A stretch of 5,398 nucleotides of DNA from NCBI GenBank assembly GCA_027443745.1, contig DAIAZB010000178.1:1-5398 (forward strand), in the 5' to 3' direction. Origin of the DNA: Thiomonas sp. GTDB taxonomy: Bacteria > Pseudomonadota > Gammaproteobacteria > Burkholderiales > Burkholderiaceae. Shown here one piece after another: positions 1-5,113 of this stretch (positions are counted from its first letter, which is position 1; each line of letters opens with the position of its first letter). The notes beneath the pieces are model-generated. The model was given only the letters and a program-made list of their open reading frames with translations, was not told the origin of the DNA and did no database searches. The translations under genes were made by a program, and so were the position numbers.

Positions 1-189
1 GGCAGCTTCAAGCGGCATGAAGCCACGCTGCGCCGCGCGCAGCAGGCCATGAGCCGCAAGACCCAATTCAGCAAGAACTGGAGGAAAGCCAAGGCGCGCG
101 TCCAGCGCATTCATACCCGGATCGGCAACGCCCGCCGCGACGACCTGCACAAGACGTCGACCGCGATCAGCCAAAACCACGCGATGGTG
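1..189 (+). CDS. tnpB: TnpB RNA-guided nuclease of an IS200/IS605-family element, 5' exon (partial, interrupted by a group II intron)
   Basis: The frame is open from base 1, so the true start lies upstream of the window. The 63 visible codons match the middle of IS605/IS1341-type TnpB: a basic helical stretch (SKNWRKAKARVQRIHTRI), then the conserved NARRDDLHKTST and ISQNHAMV block that leads into RuvC motif II. TnpB is a RuvC-like nuclease guided by an RNA made from the right end of its own element; it cuts the empty donor site and helps the IS persist. The first catalytic Asp and the start are outside the window. The family-like reading stops at GTG 187-189; beyond it the frame reads 14 unrelated codons to a TGA at 232-234. 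An unspliced transcript would therefore give a truncated protein without the catalytic Glu, zinc ribbon or last catalytic Asp. Family assignment is secure; activity is not shown. Confidence 0.88.
176..189 (+). other. Intron-binding sites IBS2 and IBS1 in the tnpB 5' exon
   Basis: ACCAC at 176-180 (IBS2) is complementary to GTGGT at 404-408. ATGGTG at 184-189 (IBS1) is complementary to CACCAT at 434-439, with one more G-U pair possible between 183 and 440. Two matches in the right order and spacing fit the exon recognition used by group II introns, and they place the 5' splice junction after base 189. This is read by eye; no folding was run. Confidence 0.6.
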
Positions 190-403
190 GTGTGTCACGA
201 ACACGGGTTCAGGCCTGTGATGCTGTACCAATGATGGAGGAAGGCCCTCCGAAGTCGGCTTGCAGGAGCAGGCTTCAAACCGCCCAGTGGTGCTGTGCCC
301 AAAAGGCATGGTGCTGAGCGACTGAGGAAAAGCTATCCGGCAAGGATGGCAGGTGAGTATTGAGAAGATGAGCGAAAGCAAACCGTCCGATGACGCATCG
401 TTA

Positions 404-408
404 GTGGT
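404..408 (+). other. EBS2 of the group II intron
   Basis: GTGGT is complementary to ACCAC at 176-180 in the tnpB 5' exon. It lies about 25 nt upstream of the proposed EBS1, the usual relative order within domain I. Pairing does not extend beyond 5 bp, so this is the weaker of the two assignments. Confidence 0.5.
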
Positions 409-433
409 AAAGGCGCTGTCAAAACTGGGGGCG

Positions 434-439
434 CACCAT
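434..439 (+). other. EBS1 of the group II intron
   Basis: CACCAT pairs perfectly with the last six bases of the 5' exon (ATGGTG, 184-189). This interaction selects both the 5' splice site and the DNA target during retrohoming. It supports the intron starting at 190. Confidence 0.6.
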
Positions 440-688
440 TCCTCCAGGACCAGAGGGGGCGATACCTGTTTACGGACCTCTCGGCAGTCGGTGTAAAGGC
501 GGCATGAGCTCAATACAGGCTTTGGTACGGAACGTGAGAACCTTGCTTCGGATGTCAAGGGAAATGACAAATGGCAGACACCATGAGGAAGAATACCGAT
601 GCCGGAGTGAGGGGCGGAGCTGCCCGTATTAGTGTTGAAGCCTTTGTAATGAAGGTGGAGCGAAGGGGCAGCGTTATCCCGCTGACGC

Positions 689-1951
689 ATGTTGCCAACC
701 GGCATTGTCGGGATGAGTGACATGGCATCAGCAAAACCGTATTGCATTGCGAAGCGGGTCGTGTGGGATGCGTACCAGCTGGTAAGGGCCAACCGCGGTG
801 CTGCGGGCGTGGACGATGAGACCATTGCCATGTTCGAGCAGAACCTCTCGGGAAATCTCTACAAGCTGTGGAATCGGATGTCGTCGGGGTCGTACCTCCC
901 GCCGCCCGTGAAGCAGGTGGAGATACCGAAGGCCAAGGGCGGCACGAGAAAGCTGGGCGTGCCCACTGTGTCGGACAGAATTGCTCAGACTGTTGCCAAG
1001 CTCATGATCGAACCGATCCTCGATCCGATATTCCACGAAGATTCCTATGGATATCGGCCGGGTAAGTCGGCGAAACAGGCGATTGCCGTGACGCGCAAGC
1101 GTTGCTGGCAGTATGACTGGGTCGTTGAGTTTGACATTAAGGCGGCGTTCGACCAGATCGATCATGCGTTGTTGTTAAAGGCGGTGCGAAGCCACATCAA
1201 AGAAGACTGGATCCTGCTGTACGTCGAGCGGTGGCTGACTGTACCGTTCGAGACCGCGGACGGGGTACATGTGCCCCGCACGCGGGGTACACCCCAGGGT
1301 GGCGTGGTCAGTCCGATCCTGATGAATCTGTTCATGCATTACGCGTTCGACAGCTGGATGCATCGGACTCACCCTCACTGTCCCTTCGCGCGGTACGCTG
1401 ATGATGCGGTGGTTCACTGCCGCAGTTTGATGCAGGCCGAAGCGGTGATGCGGGATATCGCATCCCGGCTGGAAGAGTGCGGGCTGACGATGCATCCGGA
1501 GAAATCGCGGATTGTGTACTGCAGGGACAGCAACCGCCGCGGCACGTATCCGAACGTGCAGTTTACGTTTCTGGGTTTCACGTTTCGACCCAGGGAGGCG
1601 CTCAGCAAGTACAACCGGCGATTCACCAGCTTCCTGCCGGCCGTAAGTGAAGACGCGCTGAAACGGATGCGACAGACGGTGCGGGGCTGGCGACTGCACT
1701 GCTGGACCTCCGCGACGCTTGAAGACCTCGCGCAGCGATGCAACCTGACGATACAAGGGTGGTGGAACTACTATGGTGCGTTCTATCAGACGGCAATGCA
1801 CAAGCTCTTCGATTATGTTGATCGCAAGCTTGCGCAGTGGGCCAGACGCAAGTACAAGAGACAGTCGCGGAACCCGCGATATAGCTTGCAATGGCTCCGG
1901 AAGATGAAGACGAACGCTCCACGGATGTTTACCCACTGGGGGTATTGTTGA
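689..1951 (+). CDS. ltrA: Group II intron-encoded reverse transcriptase/maturase
   Basis: Up to 420 aa. It assists splicing of the host intron and copies the intron RNA into DNA at new sites. Reverse-transcriptase blocks appear in order: VPTVSDRIAQTVAKLMIEP, SYGYRPGKSA, FDIKAAFD (148-155, catalytic Asp149), GTPQGG (200-205), YADD (236-239, the other two catalytic Asp), then a FLGFTF block. The maturase X/thumb region follows (roughly 340-400, with NLTIQGWWNYYGAF and a basic RKYKRQ). The protein ends HWGYC with no zinc-finger HNH endonuclease, so mobility would be of the En-minus kind typified by RmInt1, using nascent DNA ends as primers. The start is not settled: ATG 689 has no good ribosome site; ATG 722 has a weak GGGA eight bases upstream and would begin MASAKPY; ATG 713 is also possible. 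The stop lies 19 bases before domain V, so the ORF sits in domain IV. All catalytic residues are intact. Confidence 0.93.
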   Translation: MLPTGIVGMSDMASAKPYCIAKRVVWDAYQLVRANRGAAGVDDETIAMFEQNLSGNLYKLWNRMSSGSYLPPPVKQVEIPKAKGGTRKLGVPTVSDRIAQTVAKLMIEPILDPIFHEDSYGYRPGKSAKQAIAVTRKRCWQYDWVVEFDIKAAFDQIDHALLLKAVRSHIKEDWILLYVERWLTVPFETADGVHVPRTRGTPQGGVVSPILMNLFMHYAFDSWMHRTHPHCPFARYADDAVVHCRSLMQAEAVMRDIASRLEECGLTMHPEKSRIVYCRDSNRRGTYPNVQFTFLGFTFRPREALSKYNRRFTSFLPAVSEDALKRMRQTVRGWRLHCWTSATLEDLAQRCNLTIQGWWNYYGAFYQTAMHKLFDYVDRKLAQWARRKYKRQSRNPRYSLQWLRKMKTNAPRMFTHWGYC

Positions 1952-1970
1952 GGCTACGGTCGGATAACGG

Positions 1971-2004
1971 GAGCCGTATGAGGCGAGAGTCTCACGTACG
2001 GTTC
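1971..2004 (+). ncRNA. Group II intron domain V (catalytic hairpin)
   Basis: The 34-nt element has the canonical layout. A lower stem GAGCCGTA/TACGGTTC (8 bp, with one G-U) contains the AGC triad at 1972-1974. A two-base bulge (CG, 1995-1996) follows, then an upper stem TGAGGC/GTCTCA closed by a GAGA tetraloop (GNRA class) at 1985-1988. This is the active site of the ribozyme. Every pair was checked by eye, and the shape is diagnostic of group II introns. Confidence 0.9.
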
Positions 2005-2007
2005 TGC

Positions 2008-2040
2008 GAGAGGCTCGGGGTGAAACACCCGGGCCTACTC
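2008..2040 (+). ncRNA. Group II intron domain VI with bulged branch-point A2037
   Basis: The lower stem is GAG 2008-2010 with CTC 2038-2040. Above it 2011-2019 pairs with 2028-2036 (one G-U), closed by a short TG/CA stem and an AAA loop. A2037 is left unpaired between the two stems, the expected position of the lariat branch point. The AC at 2041-2042 just after the stem matches the usual AY intron end. Confidence 0.8.
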
Positions 2041-2043
2041 ACC

Positions 2044-2493
2044 TGTATCGAGGCCTTGGCTGTGCTGAACATGTCCAAGTCGGCGGCAGGCAGTGTCGAG
2101 AAGCCGGGCAAGAATGTTCGGGCCAAATCCGGCCTGAACAAATCCATCCTCGACCAAGGCTGGTTCGAGTTCCGTCGCCAGTTGGACTACAAACTGGCAT
2201 GGAACGGCGGCTGGCTGGTTGCCGTGCCGCCGCAGTACACCAGCCGTACTTGCCCGTGCTGCGGCCACGTCAGCGCGGACAACCGCAAGACGCAGGCGCA
2301 GTTCGCGTGCGTCGAGTGCGGCTACGAGGAAAACGCCGATGTGGTCGGCGCGATCAATGTTCTAAGGGCGGGACACGCCCGGTTCGCCTGTGTACCCAAG
2401 GGCACTCCCTTCGGTCAAGTGAGCGGTGCAGCCATGCCGCCAGCAGCAGGAACCCACCGAAGCGACTCAGGAGCGGCAGGGTGCCTCGCCTGA
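2044..2493 (+). CDS. tnpB: TnpB RNA-guided nuclease, 3' exon (RuvC motifs II and III and zinc ribbon)
   Basis: This continues the TnpB protein after the intron. It begins CIEALAVLNMSKSAAG, the family's RuvC motif II; the catalytic Glu is the codon at 2050-2052. Next come LDQGWFEFRRQLDYK and VPPQYTSRTC. The zinc ribbon has cysteines at 2251, 2257/2260, 2308 and 2317 (CPCCG...CVECG). ADVVGAINVL carries the third catalytic Asp at 2338-2340. The frame also reads upstream to an ATG at 1891 inside the intron, but those residues come from the maturase end and domains V/VI and are not TnpB. The last 35 or so residues look unlike the family; a more familiar tail (QEPTEATQ) appears in the +1 frame at 2447-2470, so a frameshift near 2400-2440 may have changed the C-terminus without touching the catalytic core. 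Production of full TnpB needs intron splicing. Confidence 0.88.
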   Translation, partial: CIEALAVLNMSKSAAGSVEKPGKNVRAKSGLNKSILDQGWFEFRRQLDYKLAWNGGWLVAVPPQYTSRTCPCCGHVSADNRKTQAQFACVECGYEENADVVGAINVLRAGHARFACVPKGTPFGQVSGAAMPPAAGTHRSDSGAAGCLA

Positions 2494-2536
2494 GCGCCGT
2501 AGGAATCTCCGGCATTCATGCCGGGGAGGATGTCAA
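2400..2536 (+). ncRNA. Probable TnpB guide RNA (omega/re RNA) scaffold at the IS right end
   Basis: In IS200/IS605 elements the scaffold of the guide RNA overlaps the end of tnpB and stops at the right end of the IS. The guide itself is copied from the flanking DNA. Here that region covers the last part of tnpB and the right-end hairpin. The left limit is only an estimate; no promoter or processing site can be seen. The guide would begin at 2537 (starting GATCTGGAAGAACTCG). It lies outside the intron, so it does not depend on splicing. Placement follows the known family layout, not direct evidence. Confidence 0.4.
2506..2536 (+). repeat. IS200/IS605-type right end: subterminal hairpin and terminal GGATGTCAA
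   Basis: T2506-A2514 pairs with T2519-A2527 in nine pairs, two-thirds of them G-C and one G-U, around a TTCA loop. It is followed by GGATGTCAA (2528-2536). The hairpin followed by GGAGGATGTCAA is the familiar right end of proteobacterial IS605/IS1341 elements, where the TnpA single-strand transposase binds and cuts. I therefore place the IS boundary at about 2536, give or take a few bases. No tnpA is visible, and the left end lies outside the window. Confidence 0.65.
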
Positions 2537-2881
2537 GATCTGGAAGAACTCGAACGGCGTCGGTTGCCGGGGCGGCATCGGCGCCATGAAGTTTCCGGTC
2601 GGGAACCCGGTGTAGGGCCCTGGTGTGATCGGCCCGATCGGCGTGCCGCAGACGCCGTTCGACGCGATCGCCTTGGGGCAGGGGCTGCCAGCAGGCCACC
2701 CCCGCTGCGCTTCGAGCGCTTCGGGGTGGAATCGTTCCAGCACGCCGTGGGTCGGCGCTGGACGACGGGCATCGCCTCGTCCAGCGCCGTACCGTGCTGG
2801 CCAGCCCAGCCCAGCCCAGCCCAGCGCGGCGAGACTTTGCAACGTGCCCCCCGTCTCGCGCGGCGCAAACGGGCAAACCAC
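2516..2881 (-). pseudogene. Possible gene fragment on the minus strand, 3' end replaced by the IS
   Basis: The frame is open for 121 codons. The stretch encoded by about 2690-2538 reads like protein (GVCGTPIGPITPGPYTGF, then PTGNFMAPMPPRQPTPFEFF) with strong G/C at third positions. At 2537 it crosses into the IS right end, gains LTSSPA and stops inside the IS hairpin. This would fit a host gene cut by the IS insertion. Against it: the opposite strand shares the same third positions, the N-terminal part spans the CCAGC repeat and looks like low-complexity shadow, and I recognise no family. It may not be a gene. Confidence 0.22.
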
Positions 2882-3130
2882 GCTGGACCGACGCCGGGCG
2901 GGAGCCCGTCACGATACCCTCGATGCGGCGGCGATGGCGACACGGATGAGGGGGCCGAAACCGTCTGCACGCCAGGCATGGCCGGCGAGGGGATCGCCGC
3001 GCAACATTTTTTGCGGCAAGTCCGGGAACTTCGGTGCGGCTGGAAGTTCAAAACGGCTTCCGATCCTTCGCGGGCCCCAGTTTGACGACGGGCGCGTGCC
3101 TGGACTGACCCTGTCGGACCCCACGATTTC
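2537..3130. other. Stretch without a convincing gene between the IS right end and the symporter gene
   Basis: Several long open frames cross this very GC-rich stretch on both strands, but none shows a recognisable motif or ribosome site. They overlap each other, as expected from composition. It holds the possible minus-strand fragment (2538-2881), the CCAGC repeat (2801-2825) and, presumably, the symporter promoter. A TTGACG at 3082-3087 has no matching -10 box. Confidence 0.5.
2801..2825. repeat. Pentanucleotide microsatellite (CCAGC)5
   Basis: Five perfect tandem copies of CCAGC are followed by GCGGC. A five-base unit shifts the frame when one copy is gained or lost, so such tracts can act as phase-variation switches within a gene. 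Here no reliable gene spans it, so a role is unproven. Confidence 0.9.
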
Positions 3131-3134
3131 GGAG
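3131..3134 (+). promoter_or_regulatory. Ribosome binding site for the symporter gene
   Basis: GGAG lies six bases before the GTG at 3141. It decides this start over far upstream in-frame ATGs, none of which has family-like sequence after it. Confidence 0.7.
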
Positions 3135-3140
3135 CCGCAC

Positions 3141-4427
3141 GTGAAAAATCGACTGACCTATTCAATCCTGGGTGGAATGCTGTTCGGCGTCATCGTCGGC
3201 TATGCCTGTCATGCCGGAGCGGGCGACGCGGCAAAGGCCCAGGAAATTGCCGGCTACTTCTCGATCGTGACCGAGATCTTCTTGCGCCTGATCAAGATGA
3301 TCATCGCTCCGCTGGTCTTCAGCACCCTGGTTTCCGGGCTGGCCGGGATGGACAGCATGTCGTCCGCCGGTCGGATCGGTTCGCGCACCATAGGCTGGTT
3401 CCTCGGCGCGTCGTTGATCTCGCTGGCGCTCGGTTTGACCCTGGCGAACCTGCTGCAACCCGGCGCCGGCCTCCACCTGGTGCCGAGCGCAAACGAGACG
3501 GTCGCCGGCCTCGACACCGGGGGGCTGACGGCGAGGAACATCCTGACGCACGCGTTCCCGAACAGTCTGTTCGACGCCATGGCGACCAACAACATCCTGC
3601 AGATCCTGACCTTCTCGGTGTTTTTCGGCGTTGCACTTTCGGCCCTGAAAGACGACCCCAGAGCGAAGTTCGTCGCGGCTGCGATCGACGGCACGGTGCC
3701 GGTGATGCTGCGCCTGACCGATTACGTCATGTGGTTCGCCCCCTTGGGCGTGTTCGGCGCGTTGGCGTCGGTCGTGACCGTTCGCGGCCTGGGTGTGCTG
3801 CTGACTTACGGCAAGCTCATCGGCAGCTTCTACCTCGGGCTCGCGCTGCTGTGGGCAATCCTGATCGGCATCGGTTATGCGTTCCTCGGCAAGCGCGTCG
3901 GCGCGCTGCTGAAGGAAGTGCGCGAACCGGCGCTGCTGGCGTTCTCGACCGCGAGCAGCGAAGCTGCGTACCCGCGCTTGACCGAGCGGCTGGAAGCGTT
4001 CGGCGTCGACAAGAAAGTGGTGGGATTCACCTTGCCGCTTGGTTATGCGTTCAATCTCGACGGCTCGATGATGTACCAGTCGTTCGCGGCGATATTCATC
4101 GCCCAGGCGTTCGGTGTCGAAATGCCGCTTTCGCAGCAGATCGTGCTGCTGCTGGTATTGATGCTCAGCAGCAAGGGCATGGCCGGGGTGCCGCGAGGAG
4201 CCGTCGTCGTCGTCGCCGCGATCGCGCCGATGTTCGACTTGCCGGTGGCCGGCGTTGCCCTCATCCTCGCCATCGACCAGATCCTCGACATGGGGCGCAC
4301 GGTGACCAACGTGATCGGCAACAGCGTGGCCACCGCCGTCATCGCAAAGTGGGAGTCGGAGCGCGCGAATCGTCGCAAGCGCGACGCCGGGCTCGATTGC
4401 TGGCAGGGTTCGAACAGCGGGCTTTGA
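3141..4427 (+). CDS. Dicarboxylate/amino acid:cation symporter (SDF/DAACS family)
   Basis: 428 aa, the usual length for the DctA/GltP/GltPh family of inner-membrane trimeric elevator transporters, which take up C4-dicarboxylates or acidic amino acids with Na+ or H+. GTG is the start, giving (M)KNRLTYSILGGMLFG as the first membrane helix. Visible motifs: LRLIKMIIAPLVFSTL (helix 2); the HP1 serine tip STASSEAAYP (269-278); NLDGS (305-309, the NMDGT position of helix 7); SSKGMAGVPR (343-352, HP2); and DQILDMGRTVTNVIGN (379-394, helix 8). By alignment from memory with GltPh, Asp383 and Arg386 match the Asp394/Arg397 substrate pair, which favours an acidic amino acid. Asn394 takes the place of the sodium-binding Asp405; DctA also has Asn there. 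The substrate is thus uncertain between aspartate/glutamate and dicarboxylates. The tail after AKWE is short and basic. No partner genes are adjacent. The frame extends upstream without a stop to 2625, but that part shows no membrane segments and is not taken as coding. Confidence 0.92.
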   Translation: MKNRLTYSILGGMLFGVIVGYACHAGAGDAAKAQEIAGYFSIVTEIFLRLIKMIIAPLVFSTLVSGLAGMDSMSSAGRIGSRTIGWFLGASLISLALGLTLANLLQPGAGLHLVPSANETVAGLDTGGLTARNILTHAFPNSLFDAMATNNILQILTFSVFFGVALSALKDDPRAKFVAAAIDGTVPVMLRLTDYVMWFAPLGVFGALASVVTVRGLGVLLTYGKLIGSFYLGLALLWAILIGIGYAFLGKRVGALLKEVREPALLAFSTASSEAAYPRLTERLEAFGVDKKVVGFTLPLGYAFNLDGSMMYQSFAAIFIAQAFGVEMPLSQQIVLLLVLMLSSKGMAGVPRGAVVVVAAIAPMFDLPVAGVALILAIDQILDMGRTVTNVIGNSVATAVIAKWESERANRRKRDAGLDCWQGSNSGL

Positions 4428-4612
4428 GCGCACTGCGGGCGCTGATGGGCTCGCGCCACACGAAGCTGCTCGCGGCAGCGCTCAAGCGATTCGATGCCGC
4501 GTTCGGAGTCTGCAATCACTGAGCGCGCAGAGTCGGCCTGTCCAGGCTGCGCCGATGAAACCAGGCATCGCGGAAGGCGCGCGCAGGCTCCACGCCCTCC
4601 AGTCGCCAAAAT

Positions 4613-4638
4613 GCCCGTGTGGCGTGAACCACTCGGGC
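4613..4638. repeat. Inverted repeat (10-bp arms, one mismatch)
   Basis: 4613-4622 pairs with 4629-4638 except for a T-T mismatch at 4618/4633; the loop is CGTGAA. On the minus strand it is followed by ATTTTGG, so it could end minus-strand transcription from the toxin-antitoxin operon, though the U run is short. It could equally be an IS remnant hairpin. Confidence 0.5.
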
Positions 4639-4780
4639 CTTGAATCAGAAGCCGATGTGGTGCAACGCGGGACAAAAATACAGACTGGATGGCCACGCCA
4701 ACGTCCACACTTCGGCCGCAGCGCACGTGGTCAATGCGAGAGGCCGCAGTCGGCCAGAAGCGGTGAATCAAGCGTCGCGC

Positions 4781-4806
4781 GAAGCCGTCTTTCGGGTGAC
4801 GGCTTC
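4781..4806 (-). terminator. Perfect hairpin just after the antitoxin gene (possible terminator or IS end)
   Basis: GAAGCCGTC (4781-4789) and GACGGCTTC (4798-4806) form a perfect 9-bp stem with an 8-nt loop, 10 bases beyond the antitoxin stop. The position suits a transcript end for the minus-strand operon. No U tract follows on either strand, so a classical intrinsic terminator is doubtful. The alternative is an IS605-type right-end hairpin read on the plus strand. Confidence 0.4.
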
Positions 4807-4816
4807 GGGAGACGTC

Positions 4817-5107
4817 TCACGCCCCCGCGGGCTTGGCCGTCAGGTCGATGCGCAGCGCCTTCATCACCGCCAATGTCGTCTTGAGGGTCGGATTGCCGCG
4901 CGCACTGAATGATCGATAGAGTTGTTCCCGCGACAACCCAGTTTCACGCGCGATCTCGCTCATGCCTCTTGCTCGGGCAACAACGCCTAGCGCTTGGGCG
5001 ATATACCCGGCATCGCCGGACTCGAACGCATCGCCCATGAAGGCCGCGATGGCCTCGTCGGAATCCAGCAACTCGGCCGGATCGAAATTCGTCAGTCGAT
5101 CGCTCAT
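4817..5107 (-). CDS. Antitoxin of a HigBA-like addiction module (HI1420 type)
   Basis: 96 aa, full length for the family of antidote proteins found downstream of HigB-like toxins (TIGR02684 type). The N-terminus (FDPAELLDSDEAIAAFMGDA) is typical of this group. The following region has a helix-turn-helix of the Cro/CI kind (about residues 47-90): GMSEIARETGLSREQLYRSF, with SARGNPTLKTTLAVMKAL as the recognition and following helices. The protein should bind and neutralise the toxin and repress the operon from a promoter upstream of the toxin gene, outside the window. ATG 5107-5105 is preceded by GGGGAG (5122-5117) nine bases away, inside the end of the toxin gene. Only six bases separate it from the toxin stop, so the two are co-transcribed and probably translationally coupled. 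The stop codon overlaps a perfect palindrome, GAGACGTCTC (4809-4818). Confidence 0.87.
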   Translation of the reverse strand: MSDRLTNFDPAELLDSDEAIAAFMGDAFESGDAGYIAQALGVVARARGMSEIARETGLSREQLYRSFSARGNPTLKTTLAVMKALRIDLTAKPAGA

Positions 5108-5113
5108 CGGTGT

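Larger units (their letters stand above)
190..2043 (+). mobile_element. Group II intron (retroelement) inserted in tnpB
   Basis: This is a self-splicing ribozyme and mobile retroelement of about 1854 nt in sense orientation within tnpB. It starts GTGTG (190-194), matching the GUGYG 5' consensus. It carries EBS2 and EBS1 in domain I, a maturase ORF in domain IV, and a complete domain V and domain VI at the 3' end. Joining base 189 to base 2044 restores the TnpB reading ...AMV-CIEAL..., as expected of precise insertion without target duplication. The exact ends are uncertain by one base: 189-2042 also restores the frame and gives the usual terminal AC, but then the 5' end reads GGTGTG. The size and lack of an endonuclease domain resemble the RmInt1 type (bacterial class D); the class is inferred, not computed. 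The roughly 500 nt before the ORF hold domains I-III. Confidence 0.87.
4428..4816. other. Gene-free stretch with two hairpins, possibly a decayed IS605-like 3' end
   Basis: No credible complete gene is present. From about 4640 the plus strand reads MNQKPMWCNAGQKYRLDG, then HANVHTSAAAHVVNARG. This loosely resembles the last Cys of a TnpB zinc ribbon followed by the DxDVNAAxNIxxRG motif. It leads into a perfect hairpin (4781-4806) and GGGAGACGTC, laid out like the hairpin plus GGGGAGGATGTCAA at the right end at 2536. No upstream TnpB body is visible, so at best it is a short relic. Confidence 0.3.

Noticed and set aside
49..234. Small 61-aa gene
   Set aside because: The first 47 codons are the tnpB 5' exon, which is open from base 1; the last 14 are group II intron sequence.
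1175..1936. 253-aa gene antisense to the maturase
   Set aside because: It fully overlaps a gene with intact catalytic motifs and has no recognisable domain.
1891..2493. Independent 200-aa gene starting inside the maturase
   Set aside because: Residues before 2044 come from the maturase end and domains V and VI; TnpB similarity begins exactly at the intron end.
2199..2615. Plus-strand gene across the tnpB 3' end
   Set aside because: This is an alternate frame of the zinc-ribbon region read through the IS right end.
3082..3110. Sigma-70 promoter with TTGACG at 3082-3087
   Set aside because: No acceptable -10 element lies 16-18 bases downstream in this GC-rich sequence.
2625..3140. 172-residue N-terminal extension of the symporter
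   Set aside because: It has no membrane segments or family motifs; GTG 3141 with GGAG six bases upstream gives the standard N-terminus.
3162..4433. 423-aa gene antisense to the symporter
   Set aside because: Its Arg/His/Gln/Asp-rich composition is typical of the complement of a GC-rich membrane protein gene, and it has no motif.
4555..4912. Plus-strand small proteins of about 90-109 aa
   Set aside because: They overlap the antitoxin gene on the other strand, lack ribosome sites and show only a faint TnpB-like motif.
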